Under the pieces are notes generated by a model. It was given only the letters and a program-made list of their open reading frames with translations, did not search any database and was not told the origin of the DNA. Shown one piece after another: positions 7,539-15,177 of a stretch of DNA of 55,123 nucleotides. Numbering within the stretch: the stretch's first letter is position 1; every line of letters begins with the position of its first letter. Made by a program: the position numbers and the translations under genes. This DNA comes from an uncultured Erysipelotrichaceae bacterium (GTDB lineage Bacteria; Bacillota_I; Bacilli_A; Erysipelotrichales; Coprobacillaceae): positions 1-55,123 of the forward strand of contig CAJUOS010000003.1 of NCBI GenBank assembly GCA_910588075.1, given 5' to 3'.

Positions 7539-9530
7539 CTATCTATAAATAACATATTTTTGATATGGATAAAATCGAATATGAAACATACCATCTTGAT
7601 CTGTTCTCAAAATATTAATTTTCTTTCTTTTTAATCTTGTAATGACTTTTTCAGATGGATGATGATATAAATTATTCTTTTTAACTCCTATCATAGCCAC
7701 TTGAGGATGAATCCAATCAAGCAAATCAGAAGAAGTTGCAGTTGAGCTACCATGATGAGAAACTTTTAAAATATCTACACTTATATTTGTATATATATCT
7801 ATTAATTCTTTTTCAACATTTTGTGATATATCACCTGTCAACAAAATATGATAATTATTCATTTGAACATTCATAACCAATGATTGATCATTATTATCTG
7901 ATGAATAACTATGTTTTAACATTTCTATCTCTATATTTCCTATTTGACGATACTCTTCATATTCTTGAATAACATGTTTAACAGGAAAATGATGTATTAA
8001 TGATTCAAGTGCTCCGCAATGATCAAAATCATCATGTGATATATACACATAATCTAAATAATGAATGCCTATTGATTTTAAATAAGGAATAATTGTTTGA
8101 GTTGCTAAATCATAATCCTTATTTCCTCCTGTATCAATTAAAATATTTCCTTGTTGAAAAGGAAGTCTAATCAATGTACAATCCCCTTGTCCTACATCTA
8201 TCATTGTTATTTCTCCATATATTTTATATTGACTATAAATTGAAAATGATAACATCAATCCTATCATCATTGAAATATAAAAAGATCTTTTCTTATGAAA
8301 TGATAAACAATAAAGAATAGAAAAGTAAATATAATAATATAAAACAACAAACAATAAAGTTGGTTTTGAAAATTGCATATAAAAATTTATATATTCTAAA
8401 AAATTTAAAATCTTTTGTAAACTCACTATCATCAATTGAAGGAATATATCTCCAAATGAAAAAAAGATAGATAACCATGACCCCAAATAAATGACTTCAA
8501 TAAATGGTGTTAAAAAAACACCTATAAATATTGAAAAAATTGGTATTTGATAATTCATATTTAATATAAGAGGTATTGTTGATAAATAAATCCATAAAAA
8601 TGAATATTTTAATTTTTTAGTAAGAATAACTATAAAATATATAAAATATGAAAAAACAAATGAAATATTATAAATAAAGTATGGATTATAAATGAATGAG
8701 ATAATCATTAAAAATGATAAAATATCTAATTGATTAAAGTAGTTTTTAAATAAATCATATAACACCATTACAAAAAATGCTCGATATAAAGAAATTTGAA
8801 TTGGAATAGAAAAAATATAGTATCCAATAAGTCCATATGTTATAAATTGAGCATAATTTTTTGAAATAAATAAACTGATCACCGAAAATAAAAGAATATA
8901 TAAAATATGAATATGCATTCCTGATAACGCAAATAAATGAACTAATGAATATTGAGTTAATTGATAATAATCATTTTCAATATTATCATCTTTCTCACCA
9001 AATAATAATAAACGCTGATAACTATTCACATCTTCTTTTAAAGACAAATGGTCTTCAATATATGAATATAATGATAAAGAATGATGAACTTGTTTCACTT
9101 CAATAAGTTGAGCTTTCAAAGTAATATTTTGTCCTAATAAATACAATTCTTCATCAAAGGCATTATCATTGGTTGCCTTATTCATTGGCAAATACTTTAC
9201 TTTTATACTCACTCTATCTTTAAAATGAAATTTATGATGATGATAAAGCTTAATAAGTATACCATCTGTTTTAACATAACAATATTTTTCATTTACTTTT
9301 TCTACTATTCCTTCAATATTTTCATTTAATTGATAATTTTTTTTATACGAAAATGAAAATATACAACAACAAATCATTAAACATAATAATAAATGATATA
9401 TAGACAATCTATAATAAATCCATATTAAATAAAAAAATAGACTTATATAAAATAAATAATGAAAATATTTCCCTAAAACTCCTAATAAACAAGCAATAGC
9501 ATAATAAAAACAATGATATCTTATAAACAT
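7539..9530 (-). CDS. comEC: Competence DNA-uptake channel ComEC
   Basis: ComEC forms the membrane pore that carries single-stranded transforming DNA into the cytoplasm. The 663-aa protein starts with closely spaced hydrophobic helices, then an extracytoplasmic OB-like part, then the competence-domain helices (SLVHLFALSGMHIHIL is the family core). The C-terminal metallo-beta-lactamase domain has TMIDVGQGDCTLI, ILIDTGG and the metal motif SHDDFDH, then KVSHHGSSTATSSDLL. It is somewhat shorter than Bacillus ComEC (about 775 aa). It overlaps comEA by 10 bases and the ribosome site is weak, which suggests translational coupling. Confidence 0.95.
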   Translation of the reverse strand: MFIRYHCFYYAIACLLGVLGKYFHYLFYISLFFYLIWIYYRLSIYHLLLCLMICCCIFSFSYKKNYQLNENIEGIVEKVNEKYCYVKTDGILIKLYHHHKFHFKDRVSIKVKYLPMNKATNDNAFDEELYLLGQNITLKAQLIEVKQVHHSLSLYSYIEDHLSLKEDVNSYQRLLLFGEKDDNIENDYYQLTQYSLVHLFALSGMHIHILYILLFSVISLFISKNYAQFITYGLIGYYIFSIPIQISLYRAFFVMVLYDLFKNYFNQLDILSFLMIISFIYNPYFIYNISFVFSYFIYFIVILTKKLKYSFLWIYLSTIPLILNMNYQIPIFSIFIGVFLTPFIEVIYLGSWLSIFFSFGDIFLQLMIVSLQKILNFLEYINFYMQFSKPTLLFVVLYYYIYFSILYCLSFHKKRSFYISMMIGLMLSFSIYSQYKIYGEITMIDVGQGDCTLIRLPFQQGNILIDTGGNKDYDLATQTIIPYLKSIGIHYLDYVYISHDDFDHCGALESLIHHFPVKHVIQEYEEYRQIGNIEIEMLKHSYSSDNNDQSLVMNVQMNNYHILLTGDISQNVEKELIDIYTNISVDILKVSHHGSSTATSSDLLDWIHPQVAMIGVKKNNLYHHPSEKVITRLKRKKINILRTDQDGMFHIRFYPYQKYVIYR

Positions 9531-9997
9531 AATTCTTCTCTTATTCGTTTATATGTTTTTTGTCCAATACCTGAAATATTCATTATATCTTCAATACAAG
9601 TAAATGTATATTTCTTTCTATATTCAATAATTTTTAATGCTGTTTTTTCACCTATTCTATCCAATGTCATTAATTCTTCTTTTGTAGCTTTATTTAATGA
9701 AACACATCTTTGAGATTTCTTAGGTAAATAAATAATACTTTCATCCTTTAATTGTCTATTTAATGATAAAGCTTGTAAATTAGCTGTATCAGTTACTCCT
9801 ACTGTATCAACAATATCTTTAATGGTTTTTTGACCTTGATATTCATATTTTCCCTGTTTTAAAAAAGCACCTTCTAAAATTACATATGAAGATGCCTCTT
9901 TATTTTTCTTTTCTATTTTTTCTGGTTGTTGAAAATCATATATAATAGAACATAATAATAAAATTAAAAATCCTAGTATTTGATATTTTTTTTGCAT
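9521..9997 (-). CDS. comEA: Competence DNA receptor ComEA
   Basis: ComEA is the membrane-anchored double-stranded DNA receptor of transformation. A hydrophobic N-terminal anchor (about residues 5-22) precedes a short SLBB-like domain (YVILEGAFLKQGKYEY; VDTVGVTDTANLQALSLN). The C-terminal DNA-binding region has two helix-hairpin-helix motifs, LMTLDRIGEKTALKIIEY and IMNISGIGQKTYKRI. It is 158 aa, shorter than the 205-aa Bacillus protein because the linker is reduced. AGGAG lies directly upstream of the ATG and just beyond the ruvB terminator, so expression needs read-through or a nearby promoter I cannot see. Confidence 0.93.
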   Translation of the reverse strand: MQKKYQILGFLILLLCSIIYDFQQPEKIEKKNKEASSYVILEGAFLKQGKYEYQGQKTIKDIVDTVGVTDTANLQALSLNRQLKDESIIYLPKKSQRCVSLNKATKEELMTLDRIGEKTALKIIEYRKKYTFTCIEDIMNISGIGQKTYKRIREELCL

Positions 9998-10009
9998 ATT
10001 TTTTCTCCT

Positions 10010-10034
10010 AAAAAAAAGAATCCTAAGATTCTTT
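10010..10034 (-). terminator. Terminator after ruvB
   Basis: Stem AAAGAATC/GATTCTTT with a CTAA loop (10015-10034), then eight U on the minus strand. The ruvB stop codon lies in the loop and descending stem. It sits 13 bases before the comEA start. Confidence 0.85.
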
Positions 10035-11021
10035 TGAAATATGGAAATGTTGGTAAGCCAATTCTGTTACAACTCTTCCACGTGTTGTTCTTTTAATTAA
10101 CCCAGTTTGCAATAAATAGGGTTCATAAACATCTTCTAATGTTGTAGGTTCTTCTCCTATACTCGCTGCGAGTGCTTCTACACCTACTGGTCCCCCTCTA
10201 AAACGATGAATAATTCCTAGTAAATATTTATGATCAACATCATCTAATCCCAATTCATCAACTTTTAATCTTTGTAGTGCTTCAACAGTTCGTTCTTTTG
10301 TAATAATCTCATCTCCATTATATTGAGCAAAGTCTCGAACTCTTCTAAATAAACGATTTGCTATACGAGGTGTTCCACGAGAACGTTTTGCTAATTCACG
10401 TTGTGCTTCAACATCCATTTCTATTTGATAAACACGACTTGTACGATGAATAATCTTTGTTAACTCTTCAACATTATAATATTCTAATTTTGATACAATT
10501 CCAAAACGATCACGTAATGGTGCAGATAAATCACCAGCTCGTGTCGTTGCCCCTACAAGTGTGAATGGTGGTAAATCTATACGAATCGATCTTGTAGATG
10601 CTTCTTTCCCAATAACAACATCTACACAAAAATCTTCCATTGCAGGATATAAAATTTCTTCAACGACTTTATTTAAACGATGAATTTCATCTATAAATAA
10701 TACATCTCCTGGTTCTAAAGATGTCAAAATTGCTACCAAGTCTCCAGTCTTTTCAATACTTGGTCCTGTCGTTGTTTTTAAATGTGTTCCCATTTCATTA
10801 GCAATAATCATTGACATTGTTGTTTTTCCTAATCCTGGTGGACCATATAGCAAAACATGATCTAATGATTCATCTCTTAATTTTGCTGCTCCTACAAATA
10901 CTTTTAAATTATTTTTTAAATCTTTTTGTCCTACATACTCATCAAATGATTGTGGACGTAATTGACTTTCATCATCTTCATTATGTTCTTCAACATCTAA
11001 AACATCACGATTATATTCCAT
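10023..11021 (-). CDS. ruvB: Holliday junction branch migration ATPase RuvB
   Basis: RuvB is the hexameric AAA+ motor that drives branch migration with RuvA. The 332-aa protein shows RPQSFDEYVGQ, Walker A GPPGLGKTT, Walker B LFIDEIHRL, sensor 1 LVGATTRAGDLSAPLRDRFG and the C-terminal winged helix around RGRVVTELAYQHF. Length and motifs are standard. It follows ruvA by 10 bases with AGGAGG before the ATG, so the two are one operon. Confidence 0.98.
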   Translation of the reverse strand: MEYNRDVLDVEEHNEDDESQLRPQSFDEYVGQKDLKNNLKVFVGAAKLRDESLDHVLLYGPPGLGKTTMSMIIANEMGTHLKTTTGPSIEKTGDLVAILTSLEPGDVLFIDEIHRLNKVVEEILYPAMEDFCVDVVIGKEASTRSIRIDLPPFTLVGATTRAGDLSAPLRDRFGIVSKLEYYNVEELTKIIHRTSRVYQIEMDVEAQRELAKRSRGTPRIANRLFRRVRDFAQYNGDEIITKERTVEALQRLKVDELGLDDVDHKYLLGIIHRFRGGPVGVEALAASIGEEPTTLEDVYEPYLLQTGLIKRTTRGRVVTELAYQHFHISKES

Positions 11022-11031
11022 TGTCTTCCTC

Positions 11032-11598
11032 CTATGCTTTGACTAATAAACTTAAAGCTTTCTTGACATAACCATTTGTATCTAAATTTTCATTTGCTAA
11101 TTGATTCATCACTTTATCAATTTCTTGTTTTTTATATCCTAAAGCTTGTAACACTTCTATTGCTTCATCAAAATCAACAGATGTTAAAACTGTATCTTTA
11201 ACTAATACATTAAATTTACCTTGTAAATCTAATACAATTTGTTGTGCTGCCTTTGGACCAATACCCGGTATTCTTTTTAAATAAGCAATATTCTTTGATT
11301 CTATGGCTTGAATAATCGCATCTGTATCACCAGTTGCTAAAATACCAATAGCAGTTTTACATCCTATACCTTTTACAAGTATAAGTTTTAAAAATAATTC
11401 TTTTTCTTCTTTAGTTAAAAAACCAAATAACAAAATATCATCTTCTTTTACTTGTTGATAAACATACACTAATGTTTCCTTTCCTTTTTTAAACTGATAA
11501 GGGTTAGAAACATAAATCAAATACCCTATTCCATGATTATCTACAACAATATGATCTTTTGACATATCAACAATTTGCCCTTTAATATAACTATACAT
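11032..11598 (-). CDS. ruvA: Holliday junction DNA helicase subunit RuvA
   Basis: RuvA binds Holliday junctions as a tetramer and loads RuvB. The 188-aa protein has the N-terminal OB fold (GQIVDMSKDHIVVDNHGIGYLIYV), two helix-hairpin-helix motifs (LILVKGIGCKTAIGIL and LKRIPGIGPKAAQQIV) and the C-terminal RuvB-contact domain. AGGAG precedes the ATG. An extended -10 promoter lies about 32 bases upstream, after the obgE terminator, so ruvAB forms its own transcript. Confidence 0.97.
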   Translation of the reverse strand: MYSYIKGQIVDMSKDHIVVDNHGIGYLIYVSNPYQFKKGKETLVYVYQQVKEDDILLFGFLTKEEKELFLKLILVKGIGCKTAIGILATGDTDAIIQAIESKNIAYLKRIPGIGPKAAQQIVLDLQGKFNVLVKDTVLTSVDFDEAIEVLQALGYKKQEIDKVMNQLANENLDTNGYVKKALSLLVKA

Positions 11599-11629
11599 AT
11601 ATAACTCCTATTTCATAACATTTTTCACT

Positions 11630-11638
11630 ATTATAACA
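11630..11638 (-). promoter_or_regulatory. Extended -10 promoter of ruvAB
   Basis: Minus strand: TGTTATAAT, a perfect -10 hexamer with the TGn extension, 32 bases before the ruvA ATG and just past the obgE terminator. No good -35 hexamer is visible at 16-18 bases. Confidence 0.6.
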
Positions 11639-11655
11639 TAGAATTGTAATGAAAT

Positions 11656-11687
11656 AAAAAAATGAGAAAAAATTTTCTCATTTTTTA
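11656..11687 (-). terminator. Terminator after obgE
   Basis: Stem AATGAGAAAA/TTTTCTCATT (11661-11682), flanked by A- and T-runs on both strands. On the minus strand it ends in a run of seven U. It starts 4 bases after the obgE stop. Confidence 0.88.
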
Positions 11688-11690
11688 ATA

Positions 11691-12977
11691 CTATTCAAAA
11701 AATTCAAATTCAAAATCTAATATACTCACAGTATCACCAGATTGAACACCTGCAACACGTAACGCCTCATCTAATCCAATATTTCTCATCTTTTGAGCAA
11801 AACGCTTTAATCCATCATCACTATTCAACGATGCCATTTGAACGATTCTCTCAACCTTATCTCCAGTAACATGCCAATATCCATTACCTTCATTATGAAT
11901 CTCAAAACCAACTTCATCTTTACTTTCAAAAGTATAAAGAACACTATTTTCTAATTCTTCTTCCTCATCAGTAAATGAAGGTGTCTTATCTAATAAGTCA
12001 GCAATAGCATATAATGGTAAATCAACACCCTCTTGAATCAATGCTATAATAGGAAAAACAGGAATATCATCTTGAAGTTTTTCTTTGAAAATCTTTAAAT
12101 TTTCATCTGCACCTATTTCATCCATTTTATTAGCAATAATAATTTGTGGTCTTTCCAATAAACGATATTTATATTCACCTAATTCTTTATTAATAGCCAC
12201 AAAATCGTCATAAGGATCTCTACCTTCAGTTCCACCCATATCAATAATATGAACAATAACTCGACATCTTTCAATATGTCTTAAAAATTGATGTCCTAAC
12301 CCTTTACCTTGACTTGCCCCTTCAATTAATCCAGGTAAATCTGCCATGACAAAAGAACGACCATCTTTAGCTTGAACAACTCCTAAATTAGGAACAATTG
12401 TAGTAAAATGATAATCTGCAATTTCTGGCTTTGCACGTGTTACAACTGATAAAAATGTAGATTTCCCAACTGATGGAAATCCAACAAGTCCAACATCTGC
12501 AAGTAATTTTAACTCACAAATAAGATTATGTTTTTCTCCTGGTTCTCCACGTTCACATATAGTAGGTGCTGGATTACGACTTGTAGCAAAACGTGCATTT
12601 CCACGTCCACCACGTCCACCTTTAGCAATAACTGCACGTTGTTTATCATGAGTTAAATCAGCTAAAATCTTTCCACTATCTTCATCATAAATAACTGTTC
12701 CAACAGGTACTTTTAAAATCATATCTGATGCATCTGCTCCATGCATTTTTTTAGCCATTCCTTGACCACCAGCTCTCGCCTTATATTCACGACGATATCT
12801 AAAATCTAACAATGTTGAAAGAGAAGTTGTTGCTTCAAAAATAATACTTCCACCTTTTCCACCATCGCCACCAGCTGGTCCTCCTTTAGGAACATAGGCT
12901 TCTCTTCTAAAAGCAACGACACCATCGCCACCTTTACCTGCCTCAACATAAATATTGACTTTATCAATAAATTTCAT
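11691..12977 (-). CDS. obgE: GTPase Obg (CgtA)
   Basis: Obg is an essential GTPase acting in 50S ribosome assembly, stress signalling and, in Bacillus, entry into sporulation. The N-terminal glycine-rich Obg fold begins MKFIDKVNIYVEAGKGGDG. The G domain has GFPSVGKST (G1), TIVPNLG (G2), DLPGLIEGA (G3) and NKMDE (G4). A C-terminal OCT domain ends at 428 aa. The start at 12977 is chosen because GGTGA lies 5 bases upstream, and the in-frame ATG at 13019 falls inside the rpmA terminator. The order rplU-prp-rpmA-obgE matches Bacillus. Confidence 0.97.
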   Translation of the reverse strand: MKFIDKVNIYVEAGKGGDGVVAFRREAYVPKGGPAGGDGGKGGSIIFEATTSLSTLLDFRYRREYKARAGGQGMAKKMHGADASDMILKVPVGTVIYDEDSGKILADLTHDKQRAVIAKGGRGGRGNARFATSRNPAPTICERGEPGEKHNLICELKLLADVGLVGFPSVGKSTFLSVVTRAKPEIADYHFTTIVPNLGVVQAKDGRSFVMADLPGLIEGASQGKGLGHQFLRHIERCRVIVHIIDMGGTEGRDPYDDFVAINKELGEYKYRLLERPQIIIANKMDEIGADENLKIFKEKLQDDIPVFPIIALIQEGVDLPLYAIADLLDKTPSFTDEEEELENSVLYTFESKDEVGFEIHNEGNGYWHVTGDKVERIVQMASLNSDDGLKRFAQKMRNIGLDEALRVAGVQSGDTVSILDFEFEFFE

Positions 12978-13004
12978 AATTTCACCATCTCTCTTATTCA
13001 TTAG

Positions 13005-13033
13005 AAAAAAGAACCCCATTATAAAAGGGGTTC
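13005..13033 (-). terminator. Terminator after rpmA
   Basis: Stem GAACCCC/GGGGTTC with a 9-base loop (13011-13033), then six U on the minus strand. It starts 5 bases after the rpmA stop and separates rplU-prp-rpmA from obgE. Confidence 0.93.
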
Positions 13034-13037
13034 CCTA

Positions 13038-13319
13038 TTAAGCAGCTGGATAAACTGAAACTTTAGTTCTTGTTCTTCCGTCTCTTTCAAATTTAACAAC
13101 ACCATCTACTTTTGCAAATAATGTGTCATCTCCACCTTTACCAACATTTACACCTGGATGAATTTTAGTTCCTCTTTGTCTGTAAATGATTGAACCTGCT
13201 GTACAATATTGTCCATCAGATAATTTTGCTCCTAATCTTTTAGATTGAGAATCACGACCGTTCTTAGTAGAACCAACTCCTTTTTTAGAAGCGAATAATT
13301 GTAAATTTAACTTTAACAT
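13038..13319 (-). CDS. rpmA: 50S ribosomal protein L27, with cleavable N-terminal extension
   Basis: L27 reaches the peptidyl-transferase centre of the large subunit. The 93-aa precursor starts with MLKLNLQLFA before the mature SKKGVGSTKNGRDS. This is the Firmicute N-terminal extension that Prp removes after Phe-Ala. The core motif QRGTKIHPGVNVGKGGDDTLFA is intact. Its start overlaps the end of prp by 7 bases, so protease and substrate are translated together. Confidence 0.98.
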   Translation of the reverse strand: MLKLNLQLFASKKGVGSTKNGRDSQSKRLGAKLSDGQYCTAGSIIYRQRGTKIHPGVNVGKGGDDTLFAKVDGVVKFERDGRTRTKVSVYPAA

Positions 13320-13648
13320 TGGCTATATACCTCCTTCTTAGTAATTCTTAAATATTTTGGGTAAGAATCTTCAATAGTTTCTAAAATTGTAACAAGTGTC
13401 TCTAGCACCACTTGTATCTCTCTATCACTATTATAAATAATAATATCAGCAAATCCTTCATTCAATTCATAACAACCCTTACCTTCTTTAAAAAAATCTC
13501 TTTTCATCATCTCATTAATGATTCCAGTTATTGCTGTACTCACAGAAGCACAAATCAAATCTTTACCAAATTCATCACTTAATGCATGACCTTTAATTGT
13601 TATATGAATTATCTGCTGTTGTTTTTCTTTGATAAGAACGCTTATCAT
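13313..13648 (-). CDS. prp: Ribosomal-processing cysteine protease Prp
   Basis: Prp (YsxB) cleaves the N-terminal extension of L27. The 111-aa protein has the catalytic pair in GHALSDEFGKDLICASVS: His21 and Cys33. The position between rplU and rpmA is diagnostic. Its start overlaps the rplU stop by one base (TAATG) and its end overlaps rpmA by 7 bases. The neighbouring L27 carries the expected cleavage sequence, so the enzyme-substrate pair is complete. Confidence 0.95.
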   Translation of the reverse strand: MISVLIKEKQQQIIHITIKGHALSDEFGKDLICASVSTAITGIINEMMKRDFFKEGKGCYELNEGFADIIIYNSDREIQVVLETLVTILETIEDSYPKYLRITKKEVYSQC

Positions 13649-14007
13649 TACTCTGCTTCAACAGTTTCTTCTACTTTTTTAGCAGGTGCTTTTCTAGCTG
13701 TTTTTTTAATATCTTCAATAACTAATTTTGTATAAGGTTGTCTATGCCCTTGTTTTTTATGATAATGTTTCTTAGGGTTATATTTATAGATTAAAACTTT
13801 TTTCTCTTTTCCTTGTTTTTCTACTTTTGCTGTAACAGTAGCTCCTTTAATATAAGGATTACCAATTTTATTTGTTTTATCTCCAATAAATAAAACCTTA
13901 TCTAATACTACTGTTTCACCCTCTGCAACATCTAATTTTTCTACAAAAATAGTGTCTCCTTTTTCTACTTTTAATTGTTTTCCACCTGTTTCAATAATTG
14001 CGTACAT
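13648..14007 (-). CDS. rplU: 50S ribosomal protein L21
   Basis: L21 binds 23S rRNA in the large subunit. The protein opens with MYAIIETGGKQLKVEKGD and has the family core YKYNPKKHYHKKQGHRQPYT. It is 119 aa against the usual 102-103. The extra C-terminal stretch is Lys/Ala/Glu-rich (ARKAPAKKVEETVEAE) and probably disordered. The ATG has GGAGG 6 bases upstream, preceded by a structured leader of about 90 bases. Confidence 0.97.
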   Translation of the reverse strand: MYAIIETGGKQLKVEKGDTIFVEKLDVAEGETVVLDKVLFIGDKTNKIGNPYIKGATVTAKVEKQGKEKKVLIYKYNPKKHYHKKQGHRQPYTKLVIEDIKKTARKAPAKKVEETVEAE

Positions 14008-14016
14008 TGACGTACC

Positions 14017-14107
14017 TCCTTTTTTTTGATCTCAGACTCGCCAACCAAGGCAGCTACGCTTTAATACCTTTTATGTGCGGTTGTAGCTAGAGGTCTACAA
14101 CATTTGC
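14017..14107 (-). promoter_or_regulatory. Probable L21 leader (ribosomal protein autoregulatory RNA)
   Basis: The rplU 5' leader is far richer in structure and GC than nearby spacers. On the minus strand it holds a hairpin GTTGTAG...CTACAAC followed by CGCACATAAAAGG and a second block with GCGTAGCTGCC. Position and general layout fit the L21 leader family known upstream of rplU in Firmicutes. I recognise it by context and partial pattern, not by a covariance-model search. Confidence 0.75.
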
Positions 14108-14136
14108 ATTTTAGCATTTTAAACTATATTAGTCAA
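14108..14136 (-). promoter_or_regulatory. Sigma-A promoter of rplU-prp-rpmA
   Basis: Minus strand: TTGACT at 14136-14131, a 17-base spacer, then TAAAAT at 14113-14108. It is placed just before the structured rplU leader. Between this promoter and the xerC terminator (about 14137-14225) I see only AT-rich spacer. Confidence 0.75.
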
Positions 14137-14225
14137 TATTTTTTACTAAATTTACTACACCATATAAAACAAAATAACATATCCATAAATCATATAGTAT
14201 ATATCTAGTCTTTATAACATTTCAA

Positions 14226-14266
14226 AAATAAAAAGAAATAAATAATATATTAAAATTTATTTCTTT
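14226..14266 (-). terminator. Terminator after xerC
   Basis: A 12-bp perfect stem AAAGAAATAAAT/ATTTATTTCTTT (14232-14266) with an 11-base loop, then TTATTTTTG on the minus strand. The stem includes the last codons and stop of xerC. Confidence 0.85.
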
Positions 14267-15177
14267 TGATTTAACTGATTTCTAGGATGGGTTTCATCAT
14301 AAACATCTTTTAAGTATTGATTTGTAATATGAGTATAAACTTGTGTCGTTGACAAATTTTCATGTCCCAATAATTCTTGAACAGTTCTTAAATCTACTCC
14401 TCGTTCTAATAAATGTGTTGCAAATGAATGTCTAAAAGTATGTGGATGAATCTTTTTAGTAGAATCATACTTTTGAACAATACGATCAACAATATTTTCA
14501 ATACCTCGATTTGTCATTTTTCCACCATTTTTATTAACAAATACAAAATCATGATTCTGATTTTGAACAGCCATCAATACTGGTCTATCTTCTAAAACAT
14601 AAGTTTTTAAACATCCACCAGCATATTCATGAAATGGTACATATCGATCTTTATTTCCTTTTCCATGAACTAATAAAATTTGATTATGAAAATCAATCTG
14701 TTTTAATGTTAATGATACAACTTCTGAACATCTTAAGCCTGAAGCATACATTAACTCTAACATCGCTTTATTCCTTCTTCCTAAAGATGTATTAACATCA
14801 ATGCTATCTAATAAAGCAATCATTTCATCTATATATAAAAAATCAGGATTCTTTTGTGGTGTTTTTAAAGATTCAATTAATAAAAAAGGATTATCCTTAA
14901 TATATTCTTCTTTTTGTAAAAAGCGATAAAAAGAACGTAAACTTGTTAATTTATGATTAATCGTTGAAGCAGATAAATTCAAATGATGCAAATGCATTAA
15001 ATATCCTCTTAAAAAAGCATATTCCACCTTATTAAAATCATCAATTCCTTCACTTAAAAGAAATTCCATAAATTGTTCAATTTCTCTATGATAAGATTCA
15101 ATTGTTAATGCAGAATAATTCTTTTGATATTGAAGATAATCTAAGTACTCTCTAATCCTTTTTAGCATTGTATCCAT
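14257..15177 (-). CDS. xerC: Tyrosine recombinase XerC (CodV-like)
   Basis: Xer recombinases resolve chromosome dimers at dif. The 306-aa protein has the N-terminal SAM-like core-binding domain (about residues 1-100) and the catalytic domain. The tyrosine-recombinase residues are present: Arg149 (SGLRCSE), Lys173/176, His246 and Arg249 (HTFRH), His272 (LLGHENL) and the nucleophile Tyr281 (VYTH). Position after trmFO matches codV in Bacillus, favouring XerC over XerD. It overlaps trmFO by 26 bases. The clpQY-codY genes that follow it in Bacillus are absent here. Confidence 0.92.
   Translation of the reverse strand: MDTMLKRIREYLDYLQYQKNYSALTIESYHREIEQFMEFLLSEGIDDFNKVEYAFLRGYLMHLHHLNLSASTINHKLTSLRSFYRFLQKEEYIKDNPFLLIESLKTPQKNPDFLYIDEMIALLDSIDVNTSLGRRNKAMLELMYASGLRCSEVVSLTLKQIDFHNQILLVHGKGNKDRYVPFHEYAGGCLKTYVLEDRPVLMAVQNQNHDFVFVNKNGGKMTNRGIENIVDRIVQKYDSTKKIHPHTFRHSFATHLLERGVDLRTVQELLGHENLSTTQVYTHITNQYLKDVYDETHPRNQLNQKK

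Noticed and set aside
12978..13019. Longer obgE start at 13019
   Set aside because: The added codons lie in the rpmA terminator hairpin and the Obg family begins at MKFIDKV.
14137..14225. AT-rich spacer between rplU promoter and xerC terminator as a small RNA or small gene
   Set aside because: No open frame with a ribosome site and no stable hairpin other than the xerC terminator was seen.
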